DNA of 64,000 nucleotides from Bacillota bacterium (GCA_023511625.1 JAIMBD010000007.1:1-64000), one strand, 5' to 3'; positions 15,195 through 24,336 are shown, counted from the first letter of the stretch. Notes: generated by a model not told the origin, from the sequence alone. Program-made: numbers and translations.

Positions 15195-15794
15195 ATGTCC
15201 ATGTCCACACGCGGTGCCAATCCGGAGTGGCGGCGGGGGCTGCGCTTTTTGGCAGTAGGAGCAGTCAACACCGGCGTAGACCTCGCGCTGTTTTACGCCA
15301 TCACGGTCCTGTGGCCGCCGCGGGGGGAGGGCTTAATCGTGGCCATCGAAGCCGCCGGCGCCTGGCTCGGCGCGAACCTCGGCGGGCGCGCCCTGCACGG
15401 GCGCATCACCTTCGGTATCCCTATGAAAGTCAAACCGTATCTGGCGGTATCGTTGGCGGCGGTAGGGTTGCAGGCGGCCATGGCGGCAGCGGGCAGTGCC
15501 GTCTTGGGGCAAGAGGGGGCGCTTCTCGGCAAGGTGCTAGGGGCCGCCATCGGGGCCGGGTTTGCCTACCGGGGGTATCGGCGGTGGGCCTTGGCCGGCG
15601 CGCCGGCGGTCCCACCGGCTCCGGCCCCGTCGGCGGCTGCCCGGGGGCAAAAGGCGGTGGCCTTACCGTCCGGTGCCCGGGGACAACGCGCGCCGGCGGA
15701 CCTCTTCAACCACCGCCTCTGCCGTCAGCCCTTCGGCGTTGATGACCGGAGCTGGCGTGACGGCATCCTCGATGCCCAAGAACCCCGCATCTGA
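15195..15794 (+). CDS. GtrA-like small membrane protein
   Basis: The 199-residue product has four predicted helices within residues 15-130, in the pattern of GtrA-type proteins (RFLAVGAVNTGVDLALFY at the start, YRGYRRWAL at the end of the last helix). GtrA proteins help flip polyprenyl-linked sugars or take part in cell-wall polysaccharide synthesis. ATG 15195 follows AAGAAGGAGG. The last 60 residues are Pro/Ala-rich, then unlike any domain. The final 44 codons are antisense to the YkuS-like gene, so the true protein may be functionally complete near residue 145. It is one of several sugar-transfer genes in this half of the window. Confidence 0.7.
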   Translation: MSMSTRGANPEWRRGLRFLAVGAVNTGVDLALFYAITVLWPPRGEGLIVAIEAAGAWLGANLGGRALHGRITFGIPMKVKPYLAVSLAAVGLQAAMAAAGSAVLGQEGALLGKVLGAAIGAGFAYRGYRRWALAGAPAVPPAPAPSAAARGQKAVALPSGARGQRAPADLFNHRLCRQPFGVDDRSWRDGILDAQEPRI

Positions 15795-15929
15795 GCCCTG
15801 GACCACGACGGCGCCGACGCCCTGTGGCATCTTCCCGTGCCACAAGACGACGTCGTAGCCGGCTTGGCGGAGGGCCTCGGCGTAGGGGCTGAGTTGGCCT
15901 TCGACGGCCACGCGAATCGGTTTGGTCAT
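15663..15929 (-). CDS. UPF0180/YkuS-family protein
   Basis: This 88-residue protein (MTKPIRVAVEGQLSPYAEAL, then GYDVV and VVVQGSDAGFLGIED) matches the small UPF0180 family typified by Bacillus YkuS, whose function is unknown. ATG 15929 is preceded by GGGGAGGAAGC. Its 3' end overlaps the 3' end of the convergent GtrA-like gene by 132 bases, which is an unusual arrangement. Both frames have good ribosome binding sites, so I keep both. Confidence 0.72.
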   Translation of the reverse strand: MTKPIRVAVEGQLSPYAEALRQAGYDVVLWHGKMPQGVGAVVVQGSDAGFLGIEDAVTPAPVINAEGLTAEAVVEEVRRRALSPGTGR

Positions 15930-16092
15930 GAGCTTCCTCCCCAAAATGCGCCCACATGGCGCTTGGACCTTCAATCAGGGCCTAGGTCCGCGAGCCGTAG
16001 TCTGCCGCGTCGTTCCACCTCCTATCCGGTTTAGCGCAGACGGGGGAACCGTTATACTGGATAAAAGAATACCAGCGGCAGGAGGGAATCCG

Positions 16093-16488
16093 GTGCCAAC
16101 TGTGTTTAGCCGTATCATCGCGCGCGAATTGCCGAGCTACGGGGTGCGGGAAGACGATCGCTTTTACGCGTTTTTGGACATTTACCCGGTGCGCCCTGGC
16201 CACACCTTGGTGGTGCCCAAGGTGGAAGTGGACTACTTCTTCGACTTGCCCCCAGACATCCTGCGCGAGATCTGGGTCTTCAGCCAACCCGTGGCTGCGG
16301 CCCTCCGCCGCGTGACGGGGTGCCTGCGCGTGGGCGCCGTAGTGGCGGGGCTTGAGGTGCCTCATGCCCATCTCCACCTCATCCCTATCGATCGCGAGAG
16401 CGACCTGCACCTCGACCGGCGGGCGCCGGCATCGCCGGATGCCCTCGCAGAGATGGCTGCGGCCATCCGGGCCGCCCTGGAGTCGTAG
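16093..16488 (+). CDS. HIT-family nucleotide-binding hydrolase/transferase
   Basis: The 131-residue protein contains the histidine-triad motif HAHLHLI near residue 95, preceded by VPKVEVDYFFDL. The middle His is the expected nucleophile for nucleoside phosphoramidate or dinucleotide hydrolysis. GTG 16093 is chosen because GGAGGG stands 6 bases before it. A TATACT box at about 16052-16057 is a possible -10. The gene is followed after three bases by the nitronate monooxygenase-like gene, so they are co-transcribed. Confidence 0.88.
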   Translation: MPTVFSRIIARELPSYGVREDDRFYAFLDIYPVRPGHTLVVPKVEVDYFFDLPPDILREIWVFSQPVAAALRRVTGCLRVGAVVAGLEVPHAHLHLIPIDRESDLHLDRRAPASPDALAEMAAAIRAALES

Positions 16489-16491
16489 GCG

Positions 16492-17448
16492 GTGAGAACC
16501 CGTCTGACGGAACGGCTCGGCATCCGCTATCCCATCTTGCAAGGGGGCCTCGCGTACCTTGCCCGGGCCGAGCTGGCGGCGGCAGTCTCTAACGCCGGGG
16601 GCCTCGGGCAGATCACCGCCACCACTCTGCCCTCGCCGCAGGCCTTGGAGGCGGAGGTGGCCCGGCTGCGGTCCCTGACGACGGCCCCCTTCGGCGTCAA
16701 CTTCGCGCTGGGGCGGCGGCCCATCGAAGACCTTCTGGCGGCGGCGTTGGCCTTGCGCGTGCCGGTGATCTCGCTCACGGGAGGCAATCCCGAACCCTAT
16801 GTAGAGCAGATCCGGCGCGCCGGGGCCGAGTGGATTACGCTCGTGGGCAGCGTGCGGGCCGCCGTCAAGGCCGAGGCCCTGGGGGCGACGGCCGTGGTGG
16901 CCGTGGGGTATGAGGCCGGGGGGCACCTTGGGCGCGACGATGTGACCACGTTGGTCTTGACGCGCCTGGTGGTCGAGGCGGTACGGATTCCGGTGGTGGC
17001 GTCGGGCGGCATCGCCGATGGACGGGGACTTTTGGCGGCCTTGGCCCTCGGCGCATCCGGCGTGGAGATGGGCACGCGCTTTGTGGCCACCCAGGAGTCG
17101 CCGGCACATCCCCGCTACAAGGCGGCGCTGGTGGCCGGAGAGGCCACAGGCACGGCAGTGGTCGAACGCACCCTGCGCTCGCCGGGGCGCATGCTGGCCT
17201 CGCCCTGGACGGAGGCCATTGCCATTGCCGAGGCAGCCGGCGACCAGGAGCGCCTGCTGGAGCTGATCGGGGGGGCCGCGAACCGCCGGGCGGCCTTGGA
17301 CGGGGAGCTCGATCGCGGATTCGTGTGGGCCGGCCAGGCCATGGGCCTGATCCGCGACGTGCCGTCGGTGGCCGAACTCATCCGGCGCATGGTGGCGGAA
17401 GCGGAAGCGGCGTGGCAGACGCTGGGCCAACTATGGGAGGGGTGTTGA
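16492..17448 (+). CDS. Nitronate monooxygenase / FabK-like FMN enzyme
   Basis: The 318-residue TIM-barrel flavoprotein begins GIRYPILQGGLAYLAR, with AVSNAGGLGQI, FGVNFALG, VVAVGYEAGGHLGR (the catalytic His region of nitronate monooxygenases), PVVASGGIADGRG and GASGVEMGTRF (phosphate/FMN-binding). It either oxidises alkyl nitronates (2-nitropropane dioxygenase family) or is an enoyl-ACP reductase of the FabK type. The GHLGR motif favours the nitronate monooxygenase branch, but the two are hard to separate by eye. The GTG start lies 3 bases after the HIT gene, and its stop overlaps the next start (TGATG). Confidence 0.82.
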   Translation: MRTRLTERLGIRYPILQGGLAYLARAELAAAVSNAGGLGQITATTLPSPQALEAEVARLRSLTTAPFGVNFALGRRPIEDLLAAALALRVPVISLTGGNPEPYVEQIRRAGAEWITLVGSVRAAVKAEALGATAVVAVGYEAGGHLGRDDVTTLVLTRLVVEAVRIPVVASGGIADGRGLLAALALGASGVEMGTRFVATQESPAHPRYKAALVAGEATGTAVVERTLRSPGRMLASPWTEAIAIAEAAGDQERLLELIGGAANRRAALDGELDRGFVWAGQAMGLIRDVPSVAELIRRMVAEAEAAWQTLGQLWEGC

Positions 17449-18992
17449 TGAATTCCTCCTCAGAAGCGGTGGCAGGGCGCCAGGCGCGCCCTGTGCGCCG
17501 AGGCTACGTCCTCGGAGGCATTATCCTGACCTTGGCGCTGTCCGCCATGGACAGCACCATCGTGGCCACTGCCATTCCCTCTATCGTGCGCGACCTTGGA
17601 GGGTTCTCGCTCTTTCCCTGGGTCTTCTCGGTGTACCTGTTGGTGCAATCGGCCACCATCCCGCTGTATGGCAAGCTCTCGGACTTGTACGGGCGAAAAC
17701 CGGTCCTGCTGGTGGGTTCGGCCATCTTCCTTTTAGGTTCGGTGCTCTCCGGCCTGTCCTGGAACATGGTGGCGCTCATCGTCTTCCGCGGGATCCAGGG
17801 GATCGGGGCGGGAGCCGTGCAGCCGGTGGCCACCACCGTGGTGGGCGACCTCTACACCCTGGAAGAGCGCGGGCGCATCCAAGGCTATGTCTCCAGCGTC
17901 TGGGGCATCTCGGCCATTTTCGGGCCGGCCGTGGGCGGGTTTTTGGTGGAATACGCCTCCTGGCACTGGATCTTCTTTATTAACCTGCCCATTGGCGCCG
18001 CCGCCTTGGCCATGGTCGGCACCTTCCTGCACGAGGCCGTGGAACCCAAGCGCCACCGCATCGACTACGCCGGCGCCATCTTGCTGACGGCGTCGATGGG
18101 GCTCATCATCTTTGGGCTGTTGCAGGGCGGCGTGAGCTGGGCCTGGATGTCCTGGCCTTCGGCCGCGATCTTCGCCGGCGGGATCGGGTTGTTCTGGGCG
18201 TTTTTGGCCGTCGAGCGGCGGGCGGCAGAGCCGGTGATGCCGCTGTGGGTCTATCGGTATCGCTTCTTGTCCTTCGCCAACCTGGCCTCCTTGGTGGTGG
18301 GCGCCCTGATGATCGGGCTCACGTCGTTTCTGCCCACCTTTGCCCAGGCCGAGCTCGGGGCAAGCCCGGTCGTGGCCGGTTTTGCCCTGGCGGCGATGTC
18401 GGTGGGGTGGCCACTGGCTTCGGCCGTCTCCGGCGTGGTCTACCTCCGCATCGGCTTTCGCCAGAGCGCGCTTCTGGCTTCGCTGGTGACGGTGGCCGCC
18501 TCGTTGTGGTTCTTGCGCTTTTCGGCCGGCTCGAGCCCGGTGGCAGTCACAGCGGCCAGCTTTCTCATGGGCGTAGGGCTGGGCCTTTTGTCCACAAGCC
18601 TTTTGGTCGGGGTGCAGAGTGTCGTCAGCTGGAATCGGCGGGGAGTGGCGACGGGGGCCAACATGTTTACCCGCATGCTCGGCAGTACCGTGGGGGTGGC
18701 AGTCTTCGGGAGCCTGGTCAACGCCGAGCTCAAGCGGTGGTTCGCGGCGCCGCCGCCGGCCGTGGCGCCCTTTCTGCCGCGCTCGCTCAACGCCGCCACG
18801 CTGGTGCTAGGCGGCCAGCTGCCCCCCATCGACCCGCGCGCCTTGGACTACGTCCGGCAAGGCCTCTACCGCGGCATTCACGAAGTCTTCTGGGGGCTTC
18901 TCGCGGCCAGTGTGCTCGGCATCGTCCTCGAGCTCGGCATGCCCAGGAGGGCCGATCCCCTGCCCGACGACAGCTCCGAGCGCGGCTTTTAG
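17448..18992 (+). CDS. DHA2-family 14-TM drug/proton antiporter (MFS)
   Basis: The 514-residue membrane protein shows MFS motif A (GKLSDLYGRKPV), motif C-like GPAVGGFLVEYASWHWIF and motif D1 near the N-terminus (DSTIVATAIPSIVRDLGG). Its length and about 14 helices place it with the DHA2 family of multidrug exporters (EmrB/QacA/MDR type). The substrate is unknown. Start ATG 17448 overlaps the stop of the preceding gene by one base and is preceded by GGGAGGGG. Confidence 0.88.
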   Translation: MNSSSEAVAGRQARPVRRGYVLGGIILTLALSAMDSTIVATAIPSIVRDLGGFSLFPWVFSVYLLVQSATIPLYGKLSDLYGRKPVLLVGSAIFLLGSVLSGLSWNMVALIVFRGIQGIGAGAVQPVATTVVGDLYTLEERGRIQGYVSSVWGISAIFGPAVGGFLVEYASWHWIFFINLPIGAAALAMVGTFLHEAVEPKRHRIDYAGAILLTASMGLIIFGLLQGGVSWAWMSWPSAAIFAGGIGLFWAFLAVERRAAEPVMPLWVYRYRFLSFANLASLVVGALMIGLTSFLPTFAQAELGASPVVAGFALAAMSVGWPLASAVSGVVYLRIGFRQSALLASLVTVAASLWFLRFSAGSSPVAVTAASFLMGVGLGLLSTSLLVGVQSVVSWNRRGVATGANMFTRMLGSTVGVAVFGSLVNAELKRWFAAPPPAVAPFLPRSLNAATLVLGGQLPPIDPRALDYVRQGLYRGIHEVFWGLLAASVLGIVLELGMPRRADPLPDDSSERGF

Positions 18993-19021
18993 GGCGGCCC
19001 GGGAGTTGCTAGAATGAGGGT

Positions 19022-19660
19022 ATGAACAGCACCGACACCGAGCGCATGCCCAAGGCGGCCCAAGAGCCCATCTTGTTCATCTTCACCGGCCCCTCGGGGG
19101 TCGGTAAAGGTTCGGTGATGCGGGCGCTTTTGGCGCGGGATCCGCACCTGCACAAGGTGGTCACCTACACCACCAGGCCTCCCCGAGAGGGGGAAGTCGA
19201 TGGGTTTGACTACCGGTTTGTCTCCAAGGCCGAATTCGAGGCGCTGTTGGCCCAGGGAGCGCTGTACGAGCACGAGCGGGTCTACCAGGACTACTATTAC
19301 GGATCGCCGCGCGACATCTTCATTCCTGACCACGACGGGGTGATCGAGCTCGACTACAAGGGCCGGCTCAAGTACCAGGCCCGGTTTCCGCACGTGGTCT
19401 CCATCTTCCTCCTTCCACCGTCTTTGGAGGAACTGAAGCGGCGGATCCTCAATCGCTCGCGGGTCACCAACCTCGAAGCCCGCTTGAAGAACGCCGTCGA
19501 GCAGTTGCGCCAGGCCGCCTCTTACGATTACCTGGTGCAGAACGACGACCTCGAGCGGTGCGTCGAGGAGGTGCACACCGTCATCCGAGCCGAGCGCATC
19601 CGGCGCCGAGGGCGATGTCTCTGGCGCCGGCTGTGGGCCGAGGAGCCGCCGGCTCCGTGA
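19022..19660 (+). CDS. gmk: Guanylate kinase
   Basis: The 212-residue protein phosphorylates GMP to GDP. P-loop GPSGVGKGS is near residue 24, the GMP-binding region reads TTRPPREGEVDGFDYRF, then YYYGSPRD, and LLPPSLEELKRRI with the lid arginine-rich segment follows. The strand normally reading LEIDVQGA is diverged to VIELDYKGR, so this is a somewhat atypical member. The N-terminal 17 residues are an extension; ATG 19046 is a possible alternative start. TAGAAT lies just 9 bases before the ATG, which would make a very short leader. It is not next to rpoZ as in many Firmicutes. Confidence 0.82.
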   Translation: MNSTDTERMPKAAQEPILFIFTGPSGVGKGSVMRALLARDPHLHKVVTYTTRPPREGEVDGFDYRFVSKAEFEALLAQGALYEHERVYQDYYYGSPRDIFIPDHDGVIELDYKGRLKYQARFPHVVSIFLLPPSLEELKRRILNRSRVTNLEARLKNAVEQLRQAASYDYLVQNDDLERCVEEVHTVIRAERIRRRGRCLWRRLWAEEPPAP

Positions 19661-19668
19661 GGGGGCCC

Positions 19669-20760
19669 ATGCGCATCGCGCTGTTGGCTGACGCCGGCAG
19701 CATCCACGCGCGCCGTTGGGCCGAGGGCCTGGCCGGGCGGGGGCACGTGGTGGCGCTCTGGTCCGAGCGGGATTGGCCCGGCGCGGTGCCCCGGGGCGTG
19801 CTGGTCCACCGCTTGGCTCCGCTGGCCAGCGCCCGGCGGGGGATGGCGGCCAACCTGGTCGCGATTCGGCGGGGAGTGGCGGCCTTTGGTCCGGACGTGG
19901 TGCATGCCCACTACGCTTCCCATTACGGGTTGTACGGCGCCTTGTTGGGCGCGCAACCGCTGGTGATTTCGGTCTGGGGGGCCGACGTGGAGGTCTTCCC
20001 GCAAGAGCGCCCAGCTCTTCACCGGCCGCTTTTGGCGTGGATCTTCCGCCGGGCTCGGGCCGTGACGGCTACCAGCCGGCATCTGGCCCGGGTGGCCCAG
20101 GGCCTCGGTGCCCGCGCCGTGGCGGTCATCCCTTTCGGCGTGGACCGCACGCGGTTTTTCCCGGTTCCGCCCAATCCCCCCGGGACGCCCTTGCGCTGGG
20201 TGATCAACAAGGCGTTGGAGCCGGTGTACGGGATCGACTTTCTTTTGGAGGTGCTGGCGTCTTTGGAGCCGGGGCTGGAGTGGGAAGGCCGCATCGCTGG
20301 AGGGGGCAGCCAAGCCCAGCGCCTGCGGCAGCTCGCGGCCGCTCGAGGGCTCTCCTCGCGCATCGAGTGGCTCGGGCCGGTGGCCAGCGACCGCTTGCCG
20401 GAGGTGCTGGCCTGGGCCGATGTGGGGCTTTACCCTTCGTGGCGGGAGTCGTTCGGGGTGGCTCCGCTGGAATGTATGGCGCTCGGACGGGCCGTGGTGG
20501 GGCACCGGGTGGGCGGTCTTCCCGAGGTGATCCGCGACGGGGAGACCGGCTGGTTGGTCGAGATCGGCGACCGGGCAGGGTGGGCCGCCTTGCTTCGCGC
20601 CTTGGCTTCCGACCCCGCGGTGGCCCGGGCACGTGGAGCCGCCGGCCCCAGGTGGGTGGCCGAGGCCTACGACTGGGAGGCGAGTCTCGACCAGATGGAG
20701 GCCTTGTACCGGCGCGTCAGCCGCAGCGATGGGCAGGAGCCAGGCCGAGAATCTGGGTGA
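19669..20760 (+). CDS. Family 4 (GT-B) glycosyltransferase
   Basis: The 363-residue protein starts MRIALLADAGSIHARRW and has the two Rossmann domains of GT4: the N-domain with VHAHYASHYG and VWGADVEV; the C-domain with WLGPVASDRLPEVLAWADVGLYPSWRE... and GVAPLECMALGRAVVGHRVGGLPEVI, the E-x7-E nucleotide-sugar site. It transfers a sugar from a nucleotide donor, probably to an exopolysaccharide or glycolipid. It starts 8 bases after guanylate kinase, with GAGGGGG as ribosome binding site, and its 3' end overlaps the convergent helicase-associated gene by 44 bases. Confidence 0.87.
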   Translation: MRIALLADAGSIHARRWAEGLAGRGHVVALWSERDWPGAVPRGVLVHRLAPLASARRGMAANLVAIRRGVAAFGPDVVHAHYASHYGLYGALLGAQPLVISVWGADVEVFPQERPALHRPLLAWIFRRARAVTATSRHLARVAQGLGARAVAVIPFGVDRTRFFPVPPNPPGTPLRWVINKALEPVYGIDFLLEVLASLEPGLEWEGRIAGGGSQAQRLRQLAAARGLSSRIEWLGPVASDRLPEVLAWADVGLYPSWRESFGVAPLECMALGRAVVGHRVGGLPEVIRDGETGWLVEIGDRAGWAALLRALASDPAVARARGAAGPRWVAEAYDWEASLDQMEALYRRVSRSDGQEPGRESG

Positions 20761-22522
20761 GGTGCACCGTCACACCGGTTTTGGCCGGCAGCCGAATGCC
20801 CTGCAACCACCCGCGGTTGAGGAAGGTGGGAAGGATGGTCTCCACCAACACCTCCCGCCGGCCGGTGGGAAAGTACTGGACGTCCACCGGGCTTTCGTGG
20901 CGGATGGCTTCGCCCAACAGCCGCTCGAGCTCGCTTACGGGGTGGTAGGCCAAGGCTTCGTGGAGCTTCGGCACCAGCACCTGATTGTAGCCGAGCCACA
21001 CCAGCTGAGGCGCAGTAGGGGCCGCAGCGGCCGCAAGCGGCGGCGGCTCCGGCAGGCCTGGCGTCTCGACGACGTCGCGGATCCATATGCCGGCCCGGCG
21101 CAGCCGCTCTGAGGCCTCGTGCAGTCCGTCGCGCCGGATGACAAGGTCAGCCGGGGAGAGGCGGCGGACCGCGAGGGCACCTAAGATGCGCTCGGCGTGC
21201 GCCGAGTCCTCCGCCGACTGGCTGTGCAGGATGAGCGCCTCCACCCAGCGGTGGCGGCCGAGCTGCCGAAACCAATCCCGAACGTTGGCCACGAGGTTGG
21301 GCGAAAGCTCGGTGCGGGAGAGGGACGCGACCGCCTCGAGGTACGACTCGAGCTCAAAGCCGAGGTCGAGCGCGCGCTCGACGGCCCCGCGGTCGATCTG
21401 TAGCACCCACATGCGGTCGGTGTGCTGGGGGGTGGCGAGCCGGTTCCACTGCCAACGTTCGGCATAGGGGACTTCCGGCGGCACCAGCACCTCGCCGGTG
21501 GGCTGCACGATGGCCGACCGGGGGCGCGTGGGGCTCCAACGCCCGTGATAGGCGTAATAGGCGGCGTCGGTCAAGCGACCGCGCCCCGCCTCCTCTTCCC
21601 ACGCACCGGCGGCTAAAAGCCGCGCCCACGCCTCCGGCAATTGGCGCACGACTTCTGGGCGGACCTTTCGGGCGCGCAGGAAGGCCTCCAGTTTGGCCCG
21701 GTCTAGCCACTGGTCGGGTTCGAGGCCCGCGGCGAGCCAGATGAGCAGGGGGCCGAGGGACTGGTGGGCGGGCGTGCCGGCGGCAAACTGCAACCAATCC
21801 TGAGCCCGTTCGGCGACAGGCTTGTGCCAATACTCGGCGGCCGAAGCCGTTGGCACGAGCTCGCGCGCCTCGCCGTGGAGGGTGAGAAGCCCCTTCAGTT
21901 GGGCGAATTGCAGGGCCGCGGCGAAGCGGTGGCGTTCGGGCTCGCCGCCGCGCTTGTCCCACATCCACGAAAGCAGCTTGGCCTCGGCCCGCTTGTAGAC
22001 GTAGTGCTGTTGCGTGATGGGGATGGGCTGGCGGTCGGCATAGGCGACGACCTGAAAGACGTCGTGCAAGAACGGGGACCATTCTTCGGCCCGGTCGCTG
22101 GGGCGAGGAGTTCGGGCCTCGGCCGCAAGGTCGGCGTCGCGCGCCGGCGCGAGCGCCTCAAAGAGCGGGGTCGCGCACTCGGCGGGCAGGACGAAGCTTG
22201 GCCGGTAGTAGTCGCTGCGCAACAGGAAGACCAGCCCAGCCTGAGCCAGGCGATTGACCGCCGAGGCAAAGCGGGGTAAGCGGTGGATGTCTTCATGGGC
22301 GATGAGCCCCGAGCGTAGGAGCCACGCCCCGAAGACCTGGCGCTCCTCCCCGGGCAGGGTTTCGACGGCGGCGGCGACGCGTTCCGGTTGCGCCAAGCGC
22401 TCGATGAGCTCCTCCAAGGCGGCGTGGGGTGGCAGGCCTACGGACTGCATCAAGGCGCGGACGTCGGTCGGTGGCAAATGCGGCAGGATCTGCCGCAATG
22501 AGGGGGAGACCCACAGCTGCAT
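20717..22522 (-). CDS. Helicase-associated protein (XPB/Ssl2-partner type, Helicase_C_3-like)
   Basis: This 601-residue protein has no Walker motifs. It is rich in helices and ends with a domain of the 'helicase conserved C-terminal' or XPB-associated type (AIVQPTGEVLVPPEVPYAERW... and MWVLQIDRGAVERAL... followed by LERLLGEAIRHESPVDVQY), commonly encoded next to bacterial XPB. ATG 22522 lies two bases after the XPB stop; a TTG at 22528 would overlap it. It probably works as the obligate partner of that helicase in nucleotide excision or transcription-coupled repair, an inference from gene pairing. Confidence 0.75.
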   Translation of the reverse strand: MQLWVSPSLRQILPHLPPTDVRALMQSVGLPPHAALEELIERLAQPERVAAAVETLPGEERQVFGAWLLRSGLIAHEDIHRLPRFASAVNRLAQAGLVFLLRSDYYRPSFVLPAECATPLFEALAPARDADLAAEARTPRPSDRAEEWSPFLHDVFQVVAYADRQPIPITQQHYVYKRAEAKLLSWMWDKRGGEPERHRFAAALQFAQLKGLLTLHGEARELVPTASAAEYWHKPVAERAQDWLQFAAGTPAHQSLGPLLIWLAAGLEPDQWLDRAKLEAFLRARKVRPEVVRQLPEAWARLLAAGAWEEEAGRGRLTDAAYYAYHGRWSPTRPRSAIVQPTGEVLVPPEVPYAERWQWNRLATPQHTDRMWVLQIDRGAVERALDLGFELESYLEAVASLSRTELSPNLVANVRDWFRQLGRHRWVEALILHSQSAEDSAHAERILGALAVRRLSPADLVIRRDGLHEASERLRRAGIWIRDVVETPGLPEPPPLAAAAAPTAPQLVWLGYNQVLVPKLHEALAYHPVSELERLLGEAIRHESPVDVQYFPTGRREVLVETILPTFLNRGWLQGIRLPAKTGVTVHLTQILGLAPAHRCG

Positions 22523-22524
22523 CG

Positions 22525-24243
22525 TCAACTCCGAGCGCGGAAGGGGATGACCGGACTTAAGACCCGCTCCACGGGCCGGCCGTGTTCGTCGGCGTGCGCC
22601 ACCTCGTACCGGTAGCCCTGTTCACACAGGAAGAGCTGCCGCTTTTGGGCAAACTCCTGCTCTGGGCTTTCCTCTGAGACTACGGTGTAAAACACGGCCT
22701 GGGCGCCGTTGGACTTCGGGCGCAGGATGCGGCCCAGGCGTTGGGCCTCCTCTTGCCGGGAGCCGAAGGTGCCGCTGACCTGGATGGCCACGTTGGCGTC
22801 GGGTAGGTCGATGGCAAAGTTGGCCACCTTGGAGACCACCAGTAACCGGATCTCCCCTTGGCGGAAGCGCTCGTAGAGCTCCTCCCGCTGGCGCGGCGGG
22901 GTCTTGCCGGTAACGAGCGGCGCGTTGAGGCGGTGGGCCAGGGCCTCGAGTTGGGCCAGGTACTGACCGATGACCAAGATGTGGTCGCCGGCGTGATGAT
23001 GGACCAAGGCTTCCACGACCGAAAGCTTGGCCGGGTTTTCGGCGCAAAGGCGGACCTGGTCGGCGGGGTCGCTGGCGGCTAAAAGTTGGCGCAGCGACTC
23101 CGGCATGCGCACGCGGATTTCCCGGCACTGCGCCGTGGCGATCCACCCTTGGGCCTCCAACTCGCGCCAGGGCACGTCGAAGCGCTTGGGGCCGATGAGG
23201 GCAAAGACGTCGTCGGCGCGCCCGTCTTCGCGCACCAGCGTGGCCGTGAGCCCTAGTCGGCGCCGGGCCTGGAGGCTGGCCGTAAGCCGGAAGATAGGAG
23301 CCGGCAAGAGGTGGACTTCGTCGTAGATGATCAGTCCCCAGTCTTCGCGGTCCAACCGCTGAAAGTGCTCAAACTGGCCCCTTCGCCGGTGGGCCAGGAG
23401 CTGATAGGTGGTCAGCGTGACCGGCCGGACCTCCTTTTTGGCCGCCGAGTACTCGCCGATGGCTTCGGCCGTCAGGGTGGTCTTGTCGAGGAGCTCCTCG
23501 CGCCATTGATGTAGGGAGGCCAGCGAGGTGGTCAGGATGAGGGTGTGGCGTTGAACCCGCTCCATGGCGCCGATGCCTACCAAGGTCTTGCCGGCGCCGC
23601 AGGGCAGCACCACGATTCCGCTCCCGCGGTCGACGCGTCCGTCGCCCCAGAAGGCCTGAACGGCGTCGACTTGGTAGCGGCGCAGGGCAAAGGGGCGCCC
23701 CCGGCGGTCGGTGGACTTCCACGCCAAGGACAACGGGGTCCCTTCGGCGTAGCCGGCTTGGTCGTCCACCGGCCACCCGATTTTGGCCAACGCCTGCTTG
23801 ATGAGCCCCCGCCGTTCCGGCGCCACGCGGAACCCCGGCGCCAGCGGGGGTCCTAGGAGTCCTGCGACGTGGCGATGTCGGCCGACGGCTTGTAGCAACG
23901 TGGCGTCCGAGCCTGTCAGCCAAAGGCCGTCGCCGTCGGGAGCCACCACCAGGCGAAGGCGCCCGTAGCGGCGGGCTTGGTCCTCGACGAACTCTGCCAC
24001 CTCGCGGGGAATGGGGTACTGGGAGTAGCGGGTCAGACGCGCCAGGATCTCGTCGGGGGTCAAGCCGGACGCCACGGCGTTCCACAGCGACAGGTGCGAG
24101 AGGCGATAGGTGTGCACGTGCTCAGGACTCTTGACCAATTCGGCGATCCCGACCAAGGCGTCGCGCGCCTCTTCAAACAGCGGATGGTCCACTTCCAAAA
24201 GCAGCGAGAGATCGGATTGGACCACCAACGGCAACCGGTCCAC
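22525..24243 (-). CDS. Bacterial XPB-type DNA repair helicase
   Basis: The 572-residue superfamily 2 helicase has an N-terminal XPB damage-recognition-like domain (LPLVVQSDLSLLLEVDHP... HVHTYRLSHLSLWNA). Motif I is LPCGAGKT, motif II is DEVH (the XPB/Rad25 form), motif III is LTATL, and the second RecA domain ends SRQEEAQRLGRILRPK. GTG 24243 is preferred over ATG 24264 because AAAGGGGGGAG stands 5 bases before it and homologues begin near VDRLPLVV. It unwinds DNA 3' to 5' in repair or transcription-linked opening. It forms an operon with the helicase-associated gene that follows. Confidence 0.9.
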   Translation of the reverse strand: MDRLPLVVQSDLSLLLEVDHPLFEEARDALVGIAELVKSPEHVHTYRLSHLSLWNAVASGLTPDEILARLTRYSQYPIPREVAEFVEDQARRYGRLRLVVAPDGDGLWLTGSDATLLQAVGRHRHVAGLLGPPLAPGFRVAPERRGLIKQALAKIGWPVDDQAGYAEGTPLSLAWKSTDRRGRPFALRRYQVDAVQAFWGDGRVDRGSGIVVLPCGAGKTLVGIGAMERVQRHTLILTTSLASLHQWREELLDKTTLTAEAIGEYSAAKKEVRPVTLTTYQLLAHRRRGQFEHFQRLDREDWGLIIYDEVHLLPAPIFRLTASLQARRRLGLTATLVREDGRADDVFALIGPKRFDVPWRELEAQGWIATAQCREIRVRMPESLRQLLAASDPADQVRLCAENPAKLSVVEALVHHHAGDHILVIGQYLAQLEALAHRLNAPLVTGKTPPRQREELYERFRQGEIRLLVVSKVANFAIDLPDANVAIQVSGTFGSRQEEAQRLGRILRPKSNGAQAVFYTVVSEESPEQEFAQKRQLFLCEQGYRYEVAHADEHGRPVERVLSPVIPFRARS

Positions 24244-24287
24244 GCGCTCCCCCCTTTCCCCCATGTCCGCACGGCGGCGCTAGCGTC

Positions 24288-24316
24288 ATTGTATCTGAGG
24301 TGGGGAGGAGATGGAA
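24288..24316 (-). promoter_or_regulatory. Candidate sigma-A promoter of the XPB operon
   Basis: On the minus strand TTCCAT (24311-24316) and TACAAT (24288-24293) are 17 bases apart. The -35 is weak. Confidence 0.5.
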
Positions 24317-24336
24317 GACAGAGTGGAGGTGGGCTG

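Noticed and set aside
15982-17430. 482-codon open frame on the minus strand
   Set aside because: It is the antisense of the HIT and nitronate monooxygenase genes, whose motifs are unambiguous; the minus product is His/Arg/Gly-rich and without a ribosome binding site.
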